Source: Actinopolymorpha sp. NPDC004070
Lineage (GTDB): Bacteria; Actinomycetota; Actinomycetes; Propionibacteriales; Actinopolymorphaceae
Length of the DNA stretch: 64,000 bases
Reading direction: 5' to 3'
NCBI RefSeq assembly: GCF_040610475.1
Contig: NZ_JBEXMJ010000013.1
Span: 124,001-188,000, forward strand
In this document: piece by piece, positions 9,231 through 15,961 of the stretch
Numbering within the stretch: position 1 is the stretch's first letter
How the letters are laid out: each line of letters begins with the position of its first letter
Notes under the pieces: generated by a model
Database searches by the model: none
What the model was told of the DNA's origin: nothing
What the model saw: only the letters and a program-made list of their open reading frames with translations
Position numbers and translations under genes: made by a program

Positions 9231-10279
9231 CTGACCCGGCCTCCTGTCGTCGTGTCGAACGTGTACGTCCGGTCGCGCTGGAACGCCAGGCCCACGGCCT
9301 GGCCGGGCACCTGCGCCGGACCCGGTCCAGTCTGGACGACGAGCCGCTGCCGCGTCGCGGCGAGTTCGACCGTCAGCAGGCCGTACTCGCAGAAATCCTC
9401 CACGACCACCACCTCACCGACGACATCGCCCTCGACGTGGACCACGGCGTCGCCCTCGGCGTTGTCCTCGATGGCGACGACCGCGACGTCCTGGGGGCGC
9501 ACCCCGACGATCCGGTCGGGGCCGGCGAGCCCGGTGAGGAGGTTCATCGCCGGCTCCCCCACGAACTCCGCGACGAAGAGGTCCGCCGGGTCGTCGTACA
9601 CCTCGTCCGGCGTACCGACCTGGCGGACCCGGCCACCCTCCATCACCACCACCCGGTCGGCGAGGCTGAGCGCCTCCTCCTGGTCGTGCGTCACCAGGAC
9701 GGTCGTGTAGCCGAGTTCGCGCTGCAGGCGGCGCAGTTCGCGGCGGGTCAGGTCGCGTTGCGCGGCGTCGAGGTGGGACAGGGGTTCGTCCAGCAGCAGG
9801 ACGTCCGGCTCGCGGGCGATGGCACGGGCCAGTGCGACCCGCTGCTTCTGGCCCGAGGACAGATTCACCGGCCGGGCGTCGAGGATGTCGCGCAGCCCGA
9901 TGCGCTCGGCCAGGTCGTGCACGCGTTCCCGGCACGCCCGGGCGGACAGGCCACCTCGTGCGCGCAGGCCGAAGGCGATGTTGTCGGCCACGGACATCGG
10001 CGGGTAGAGCGCGTAGTTCTCGAACGCCACCCCGATGTTCCGTCGCTGCGGGCGCAGGCCGAGCACCGACCGGCCGCCCACCCGGATGTCGCCGCCGGTG
10101 ACGTCCTCCAGGCCGGCGACCATCCGCAGCGTGGTCGACTTCCCGCACCCGGACGGGCCGAGCAGGCCGACGAGTTCGCCGCTGCGCACCTCCAGGTCGA
10201 AGTGGGCCACCGCCTCCACCGGCGGGCGGCCACGAGTGGCGAACACCTTGCGTACGCCGTCCAGCACCAGGTCGCTCAT
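9227..10279 (-). CDS. ABC transporter ATP-binding protein (MalK/UgpC type), second of two
   Basis: A 350-residue cytoplasmic ATPase of a CUT1-type sugar importer. Walker A GPSGCGKST (41-49), signature LSSGQKQR, Walker B VLLLDEPLSHLD and switch His in VTHDQEEAL are all intact, and a C-terminal TOBE/regulatory domain is present. It overlaps the other ATPase gene by 4 nt at its start. Two non-identical ATPases beside two permeases, in place of one homodimeric MalK, resemble the Rhizobium glycerol importer GlpST-PQ-V. The two probably form a heterodimer. Confidence 0.93.
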   Translation of the reverse strand: MSDLVLDGVRKVFATRGRPPVEAVAHFDLEVRSGELVGLLGPSGCGKSTTLRMVAGLEDVTGGDIRVGGRSVLGLRPQRRNIGVAFENYALYPPMSVADNIAFGLRARGGLSARACRERVHDLAERIGLRDILDARPVNLSSGQKQRVALARAIAREPDVLLLDEPLSHLDAAQRDLTRRELRRLQRELGYTTVLVTHDQEEALSLADRVVVMEGGRVRQVGTPDEVYDDPADLFVAEFVGEPAMNLLTGLAGPDRIVGVRPQDVAVVAIEDNAEGDAVVHVEGDVVGEVVVVEDFCEYGLLTVELAATRQRLVVQTGPGPAQVPGQAVGLAFQRDRTYTFDTTTGGRVR

Positions 10280-11418
10280 CCGGCCGCCTCGCTGACCTGT
10301 GCCGTCTCCACCCGCCGGCCGCTGTCGTCGGCGAGGAAGACGTGCACCCGTCGCGGGTCCACCGTCACCACCACCCTGTCGTCGGTGCCGAGCCCGGCGA
10401 CCTGCGTACGCGGAACGACCAGCGCCAGCAGGTTCGCGCCCACGCGGACGGTGAGTTCGGCCTGCCGGCCGAGGTGTTCCAGGACGTACACCGTGCCCTC
10501 CAGCCGGGCGGTCCCCGACGATGCCGCGGGCTCGTCGCCGGCGCCGCGGTGCAGGGCCAGGTCGCGCGGACGGATCCCGATCCGCACGTGGGTGCCGGGT
10601 CGTACCCGCGGCCCCGGCAGCGGCAGGTCCAGCGCGCCGTCGTCGGCGAGGAACCGCGGCCCGGAGACGTCGGCGACCACCCCGGCCACGACATTGATGG
10701 CCGGGCGGCCGAACGACCTCGCCACCACGATGTCGGCCGGCCGTTCCCAGACCTCACGAGGCGTGCCCACCTGCCGGATCCGGCCGGCGTCGAGCACGCC
10801 CACCCGGTCCGCCAGCGACAGCGCCTCCACGTAGTCGTGGGTGACGTACAGCGTGGTCGTGCCGCGGTCGCGGCTGATCGCCTTCAGCTCCGCCCGCATG
10901 GTGGCACGCAGTTTGGCGTCCAGATGCGACAGAGGTTCGTCCAGCAGGTACGCCGCGGCCGGCCGGACCAGCACCCGGCCGAGGGCGACCCGCTGGCGCT
11001 GGCCGTTCGACAGTTGGGTGACCGAACGCTCCAGCAGCGGGCCGATTCCGAGCAGGTCGGCCACCTCTTCGACCCGTTGCCGGGCAGCGGTCTCGGGCAG
11101 TCGGTGGCGCGGCGAGCGCAACGGCGAGACCAGGTTGGTGAAGACGTCCTGCTGCGGATACAGCGCGTAACTCTCGAAGCACATGGCGAGGTTGCGGTGC
11201 GTCGGCTCCACGTCGGTCACGTCGGTGCCGCCGATGGCGACCGTGCCCGCGGTAGGCTCCTCCAGGCCGGCCACGACCTTCAGCGTGGTGGTCTTTCCGG
11301 CGCCGGACGGGCCGAGCAGACAGCAGAACTCCCCGTCGGCGACGTCCAGCGACATCTCGTCCAGCGCCCGCAGCCGGCCGTAGTCCTTGCGGATGCCCGC
11401 CAGCGCCAGCCCCGCCAT
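10276..11418 (-). CDS. ABC transporter ATP-binding protein (MalK/UgpC type), first of two
   Basis: A 380-residue ATPase with Walker A GPSGAGKTT (36-44), signature LSNGQRQR, Walker B AYLLDEPLSHLDAK and VTHDYVEAL with the switch His. A MalK-like OB/TOBE region follows residue 240. It diverges from its neighbour in the Q-loop region (CFESYALYPQQDVFTNLVSP against AFENYALYPPMSVADNIAFG), so the two are not a recent duplication. It is separated from the upstream permease by 55 nt containing a tandem repeat. Presumed partner of the next ATPase in a heterodimeric polyol/sugar importer. Confidence 0.93.
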   Translation of the reverse strand: MAGLALAGIRKDYGRLRALDEMSLDVADGEFCCLLGPSGAGKTTTLKVVAGLEEPTAGTVAIGGTDVTDVEPTHRNLAMCFESYALYPQQDVFTNLVSPLRSPRHRLPETAARQRVEEVADLLGIGPLLERSVTQLSNGQRQRVALGRVLVRPAAAYLLDEPLSHLDAKLRATMRAELKAISRDRGTTTLYVTHDYVEALSLADRVGVLDAGRIRQVGTPREVWERPADIVVARSFGRPAINVVAGVVADVSGPRFLADDGALDLPLPGPRVRPGTHVRIGIRPRDLALHRGAGDEPAASSGTARLEGTVYVLEHLGRQAELTVRVGANLLALVVPRTQVAGLGTDDRVVVTVDPRRVHVFLADDSGRRVETAQVSEAAG

Positions 11419-11429
11419 CAGCCCTGCCC

Positions 11430-11493
11430 GCCCATCAGCTCTGCCATCAGCTCTTCACCGCGCCGACCGCCCATCAGCTCTTCACCGCGCCGA
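11430..11493 (-). repeat. Tandem duplication around the permease stop codon
   Basis: A 23-bp direct repeat (11444-11466 and 11471-11493, 27-bp spacing) duplicates the last codons and stop region of the permease gene. A third, shorter fragment of the motif (CCCATCAGCTC) sits at 11431-11441. The period is a multiple of three. The repeat fills the gap before the first ATPase and contains repeated TGATGG motifs. Confidence 0.85.
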
Positions 11494-12313
11494 ACGACAA
11501 CCCACGCACGAGGTAGCGCTGGATGAACAACGCGAGCACCAGGGGCGGAAGCACCGCCATCACCGCGCCGGCGGCGACCAGGTTGAAGCGCACCTGGTTG
11601 CCACCCAGGAAGGCCAGCGAGCTCACCGTCACGGTCTGGGCGTGGCTGGAGGTCAACGTGAACGGGAAGATGAAGTTGTTCCAGGCGAAGATGAACGCCA
11701 GCAGGCAGACCGCCGCGACGCCGGGGCGTACCAGCGGCAGCACGATCCGTACGAACGCCTGCCGCCGGGAGTAGCCGTCCAGCAGCGCGGCCTGTTCCAG
11801 CTCCGGTGGCAGGTCGGTGAAGAACGACCGCAGGATCCACACCACGAGCGGCATCGTGACCAGCTGCAGCACCCAGATCATCCCGACGTAGCTGTCGTAC
11901 AGGCCGAGCTGCTGGTAGAGCACACCCAGAGGAATGATCACGACCAGCTCCGGGGCGAACCGGAAGGACAGCAGGGTGAACAGCAGGCTCTCGCTGCCCC
12001 GGAAGCGGTAGCGCGCCGCCGCGTACGCCGCCGGGATCCCGATCACCAGTGAGACCAGGACGGCGCCGACCGAGCACACCAGGCTGGCGACGAAGAACCG
12101 CAGGTACGGCGAGTCGCCGGCACCGAGGCCGAGCACCGTGCGGTAGTTGGCGAGCGTGGGCGCGAACCGCAGGTACGTGGAGGTCTGGTCGGCGTTGGAC
12201 TTCAGGCTCAGGGCGACGATGAAGACGACCGGCGCGAGGGAGAACGCGAAGTAGAGCAGCAGTGCGGCGTCGGCGAGGATCCCACCGGCCTTTCCGGGCC
12301 TGTCCATCGTCAT
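11474..12313 (-). CDS. Carbohydrate ABC transporter permease (MalG type)
   Basis: An inner-membrane permease of 279 residues with six predicted helices. The EAA loop that contacts the ATPase reads EQAALLDGYSRRQAFVRIVLP, followed by the usual Gly/Pro turn. The start ATG (MTMDRPGK) overlaps the stop of the other permease by 4 nt. The 3' end lies in a short tandem duplication. It pairs with the MalF-type permease just upstream. Confidence 0.92.
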   Translation of the reverse strand: MTMDRPGKAGGILADAALLLYFAFSLAPVVFIVALSLKSNADQTSTYLRFAPTLANYRTVLGLGAGDSPYLRFFVASLVCSVGAVLVSLVIGIPAAYAAARYRFRGSESLLFTLLSFRFAPELVVIIPLGVLYQQLGLYDSYVGMIWVLQLVTMPLVVWILRSFFTDLPPELEQAALLDGYSRRQAFVRIVLPLVRPGVAAVCLLAFIFAWNNFIFPFTLTSSHAQTVTVSSLAFLGGNQVRFNLVAAGAVMAVLPPLVLALFIQRYLVRGLSFGAVKS

Positions 12314-13323
12314 CCCGCCCCGGAGCCTGCGACGGCACCCGCCGGTGCTCCCGCCGGCGCACCCGGCGCTGCGTCGGGCGTGCCCGCCGTCGGCCCGGCC
12401 GAGATCCCGGCCGCGCGGTTCTGCACCCGGCCGAGATATCGCACGAGTACGAACGAGATCGCGTACACGACCACCCACAGGATCAGCATGAACGTCATGC
12501 CGCGGCTGTAGCGGGCGTAGGTGATCGCCTCCAGGTACGCGTTGATCTGCAGCGTGGTGGTGGCGTCGCCCGGACCACCGGCGGTGAGCCCGTAGATGAT
12601 GTCGAAGACCTTCAGGCAGTCCATGAAGCGGAAGATGACCGCGACCAGGACGTACGGCCACAGCATCGGCAACGTCAGCCGGCGAAATGTCAACCACCAG
12701 TTGGCACCGTCCACCGCCGCGGCCTCGAACGGCGAGTTCGGCAGCGATCGCAGGCCGGCCAGCGCGAGGATCGCCACGAACGGCGTGTACAGCCAGGCGT
12801 CCACGACCACCGACCAGAAGAACGCCGCGCCCGCGCCGTCGGTGCCGCGGTAGCCGTGCACCCCGACCGCGGCCAGGATCGGCCGGACCCAGCCCACCTC
12901 CGGGAGCAGGATCAGCTTCCACATGATGGCGGCGATGATCGGCGCCACCATCAACGGCACGATGAGCAGGCGTTCCAGCAACCGTCCCAGCAGAGTGGAT
13001 CGCTGCAGCAGCAGCGCAACGCCCACGCCGAGCACCGTCTCCACCGTCGTGGCCGCGACCGCGAACGCGACCGTCACCCTGGCCGAGTGCCACAACGTGT
13101 CGCTGCCGAGGATGTCGGTGAAGTTGGCGAGTCCCACGAAGCTGGGTTCACGGTTGGCGTCGGAGAAGTTGTACACCGTGTACGCCACGCCGACGAAGAA
13201 CGGATACAGGATCCCGACACACAACAGCACCGCCGGCGTGGCGAGCAGGTAGGGCCGCAGCCGGCGCCGCCACCTCGGGGTCACCGTCCCGCTGGGAACG
13301 GCGGCTGCACCGGTCGTGGCCAT
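12310..13323 (-). CDS. Carbohydrate ABC transporter permease (MalF type)
   Basis: A 337-residue permease with six predicted membrane helices and the EAA loop EAAAVDGANWWLTFRRLTLP. A short basic cytoplasmic N-terminus (TPRWRRRLRPYLLATPAVL) precedes helix 1. The C-terminal tail is Ala/Gly/Pro-rich and unusually long, probably disordered. The ATG shares one base with the binding-protein stop codon (TGATG), giving strong translational coupling. Confidence 0.92.
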   Translation of the reverse strand: MATTGAAAVPSGTVTPRWRRRLRPYLLATPAVLLCVGILYPFFVGVAYTVYNFSDANREPSFVGLANFTDILGSDTLWHSARVTVAFAVAATTVETVLGVGVALLLQRSTLLGRLLERLLIVPLMVAPIIAAIMWKLILLPEVGWVRPILAAVGVHGYRGTDGAGAAFFWSVVVDAWLYTPFVAILALAGLRSLPNSPFEAAAVDGANWWLTFRRLTLPMLWPYVLVAVIFRFMDCLKVFDIIYGLTAGGPGDATTTLQINAYLEAITYARYSRGMTFMLILWVVVYAISFVLVRYLGRVQNRAAGISAGPTAGTPDAAPGAPAGAPAGAVAGSGAG

Positions 13324-14816
13324 CAGCCGTTGACCCGGGGCTCGAGATCCTTGGCCAGCTTGTCCAGGGTCGCCTTCGCGTCGGCCCCGCCGTAGATCTC
13401 CTGCAGGGCGGCCGCCCAGGAGGTGGTGGCGTCGAAGAAGTTCCGCTGCGGGGTGAACTGGATCTTCGTCTGGTCGATGACGGCCTGGAACGTGTCCAGG
13501 AAGCCCGGCACCGCCTTCAACCGGTCCTTGTACGCGGAGTCGTCGGCGACCGACTTACGTACCGCGTCAATGTGCTGTTGCTTCGTGGCCGCCCACAGCA
13601 GGTGTTCCTTGGAGGTGGCCCACTGCAGGAACCACCAGGCGGCCGGCTTCTTCTTCGACGAGGAATTCATCGCCAGCGACCAGATCCACATGTTGGTGGC
13701 CAGCGAGCCGCCCTTGCCCTTCGGACCGGGATGCCAGGCCAGCTTGCCCGCCGCCGGGGTGTCGGTGTTCTGGAAGTACGACGCGGTGTCGGCGTCGAAC
13801 AGCATCGCGGCCTTGCCCGCGCCGAGGTCGCTGGAGGCTTGGTACCACGTGTACGACGTCCATCCCGACGGCCCGGCGTCCCGCACCATCTTCGCCCACC
13901 GGCCGGTGAAGTCCACCGCATCGGGAGAGTTCATGGTGGGGACGAGCTTCTTGCCCTCGACCTTGAAGTCCTTCAGGCCTTCGCGGGAGTACATCGTCAT
14001 GAAGCCGGGGTGGATCGTCGCCCACTCCCGCGACCCGCGTACGGCGATGCCGTACATCCCGTCGAATCCCGCACCGGGCGCCTTCGCCTTCAGCGTACGA
14101 GCGAGTTCGGTGAGGTCGTCGAAACTCTCCGCCGGCTTGAGTCCGAGCTTGGCGAAGACGTCGCTGCGATAGCAGACGGTGTTGGTCTCGAAACCCCACG
14201 GCAGCATCCACTGCTGCTTGCCGCCCAGCGGTGCGCCGTTGACGAAGTTCCACTGCCCGGCCTTGATCAGGTTGGGGAAGAAGTCGTCGGGTGCGAACTC
14301 CGCGTGGGTGGCGGAGGAGTTGTGGATCCAGGGGCCGAGGTCCTCGAGGTAGCCGGGCGGGCCGTACTGCCAGACCATGTAGGCGCCCAGCATGAAAGCG
14401 TCGTAGTTTCCCTGCCTGGACTTCAGTTCCAGGGTCACCTTGTCGAAGTAGTTGGACTCGGGGAACTCGTCGATGGCAAGTTTGATGCCGGTCTTGTCCT
14501 GGAACTCACCGCGGTGCGCCTTCAGCGCGTCGGTGTACGGATGCTTGTTCATCAGCAGCCGCAGGGTGGTTCCCTTGTGTTTCTTCCAGTCGAAGCCGCC
14601 GGAGACCTTCTTCGCCGCGGAGTCCTTGGCGCCGTTGTTCGCGGGCGAGCCGAAGCCACATCCGGCCAGGCCGGCCGAGCCGAGTGCACCCGCACCGACT
14701 CCCACTCCCGCGAGCCGGAGGATGTCACGGCGGGTCGGGCCGGCCGGTTCGGACGCACCTGAGCCGGATGGCGCGGACGGTGTGGACGGCTCAGACGGCG
14801 CAGCCGGCTCGGTCAT
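13323..14816 (-). CDS. Extracellular solute-binding lipoprotein (family 1)
   Basis: The substrate-binding component of the importer, 497 residues. The N-terminus carries a twin-arginine signal (PTRRDILRL, residues 27-35), a hydrophobic stretch and a lipobox LAGC with Cys53, so it should be Tat-exported and lipid-anchored. The mature protein has a periplasmic-binding fold typical of sugar-binding proteins (for example YDAFMLGAYMVWQYGPPGYL). I chose ATG 14816 (MTEPAAP), which keeps a conventional pre-signal; a longer frame upstream has no ribosome site. It is the first gene of the operon, so the promoter and regulator site should lie just upstream. Ligand unknown. Confidence 0.92.
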   Translation of the reverse strand: MTEPAAPSEPSTPSAPSGSGASEPAGPTRRDILRLAGVGVGAGALGSAGLAGCGFGSPANNGAKDSAAKKVSGGFDWKKHKGTTLRLLMNKHPYTDALKAHRGEFQDKTGIKLAIDEFPESNYFDKVTLELKSRQGNYDAFMLGAYMVWQYGPPGYLEDLGPWIHNSSATHAEFAPDDFFPNLIKAGQWNFVNGAPLGGKQQWMLPWGFETNTVCYRSDVFAKLGLKPAESFDDLTELARTLKAKAPGAGFDGMYGIAVRGSREWATIHPGFMTMYSREGLKDFKVEGKKLVPTMNSPDAVDFTGRWAKMVRDAGPSGWTSYTWYQASSDLGAGKAAMLFDADTASYFQNTDTPAAGKLAWHPGPKGKGGSLATNMWIWSLAMNSSSKKKPAAWWFLQWATSKEHLLWAATKQQHIDAVRKSVADDSAYKDRLKAVPGFLDTFQAVIDQTKIQFTPQRNFFDATTSWAAALQEIYGGADAKATLDKLAKDLEPRVNG

Positions 14817-14849
14817 GGCAGCCCCCAGTGCAGGTTCGGCACACGCCGA

Positions 14850-14869
14850 GATCACCTCGCGGCGTGATC
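14850..14869. promoter_or_regulatory. Candidate operator: inverted repeat GATCAC-N8-GTGATC
   Basis: Perfect 6-bp arms with an 8-bp spacer lie 34-53 nt upstream of the binding-protein ATG, ahead of the whole transport/catabolic operon. Size and position suit a homodimeric regulator. No regulator gene other than the two-component system is adjacent, so the cognate factor is unknown. Confidence 0.4.
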
Positions 14870-14999
14870 GGGTCGCCTCACCTTGTGACCTCGGTGTCAG
14901 GCGGGTCAAGCCACACCGACCGCCTTCGGCCAGTTACCGGGTGCGACCGTCTCCGGCCAGTCGTGCCGGAAACGGGATTTGATCCGGCCCCGCCGGTGG

Positions 15000-15662
15000 T
15001 CACCAGGTGTCTGTACCGGCTGCCAGGGGTGGGTTCCAGGCGACCAGGCCCCAGCGCCCTGCCTGGTCGCGGCGGAGAACGGCGCCGCTGGCGTTGCGGA
15101 TGACCGGCAGCGCGGTGCGGTAGGAACCCGGGTGGATGCCCAGCAGGTCACAGACCACGATGCGCAGCAAGGTCCCGTGGGCGACGACCAGCACCCGGTC
15201 ACCGTGGGAGCCGTCCGCGAGATCGTTCAATGCGGCCCGGCCACGGGCGAGTGCTGCCGCCGGGGGTTCCCCGCCCGGCAGCGGATTGGCGTACGGATCG
15301 GCCTCGAACGCCTTCCGCTCCTGCGGAAATTGCTCCCTCATCTCGGCGGCGGACAACCCTTCGGCTGCACCGAAGTCGAGTTCGACCAACCGCTCGTCCA
15401 GCAGCTGTGTCAACCCAGCCTTGCGGGCGGCCGGCTCGGCGGTCTCTCTTGCCCGGCGAAGGGTCGAGGACGCCACCGCTGTGAGCCGCGCCGCCGCGGC
15501 CCACTCCCCCAGGTCGTCTGCCTGCGCCTGGCCACGCTCGGTCAGCGGCGCGTCCGTGCGGCCGACGTAGCGGTTCTCCGCGTGCATCGGCGTCTCACCG
15601 TGGCGTACGAAGAACACGGTGACCGGGCCAGGGTCGGAACTCGCGGGGCGATCTTGGGTCAC
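15000..15662 (-). CDS. Histidine phosphatase family protein (phosphoglycerate-mutase-like)
   Basis: A 220-residue cytoplasmic phosphatase of the PhoE/CobC type. The catalytic motif FFVRHGETPMHAENRYVGR contains the phosphorylated His and Arg; STLRRARETAEP supplies the second Arg, Glu is in LVELDFGAAEGLS, and the second catalytic His is in VVAHGTLLR. I start at GTG 15662 because residues further upstream are low-complexity Pro/Arg and do not belong to the fold. Substrate cannot be assigned. It stands alone, downstream of nothing on its strand. Confidence 0.87.
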   Translation of the reverse strand: MTQDRPASSDPGPVTVFFVRHGETPMHAENRYVGRTDAPLTERGQAQADDLGEWAAAARLTAVASSTLRRARETAEPAARKAGLTQLLDERLVELDFGAAEGLSAAEMREQFPQERKAFEADPYANPLPGGEPPAAALARGRAALNDLADGSHGDRVLVVAHGTLLRIVVCDLLGIHPGSYRTALPVIRNASGAVLRRDQAGRWGLVAWNPPLAAGTDTW

Positions 15663-15875
15663 GGACTCGACGATAGACGAGGGTGCGTCGGTCGAGGAGA
15701 CGGGATGCGGGCGGCATGCGGGTCCGGGGCGTGTTGCTGGGCTGTTCCTGGACCTGTTCCTGGGCCTGTTGATGGACCCGGGTTCCTGGTGCCGGTCCTG
15801 ACTGCCCGATCGGGGCGGCACCCTCTTCGCAACCCCCGTAGTCGGTTAGGCGACAGCCTGCCTTGTGCCAGGTTT

Positions 15876-15924
15876 TTGTCCACAGGTGGCGGATCGGCGT
15901 GTTTCAGGTTCCCATTGTGGACAA
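15876..15924. promoter_or_regulatory. Two inverted DnaA-box-like sites in the HNH gene leader
   Basis: TTGTCCACA at 15876-15884 and its reverse complement within TTGTGGACAA at 15915-15924 face each other 38-85 nt before the nuclease ATG. Both match the high-GC actinobacterial DnaA box core TTGTCCACA. The rest of the 300-nt gap (15663-15961) holds no other gene that I can see. Confidence 0.5.
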
Positions 15925-15961
15925 CGGGTTATCTGTCGGTGGCAGCCGGTAGAGTTCGAAC

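Noticed and set aside
11418..11476. Programmed frameshift or readthrough extending the permease
   Set aside because: Another frame is open through the repeats (EELMGGRRGEELM), but it has no ribosome or slippery site and the duplication explains it.
15876..15924. Chromosomal origin of replication
   Set aside because: Only two DnaA-box-like sites, no AT-rich unwinding region and no dnaA, dnaN, rpmH or parAB genes near.
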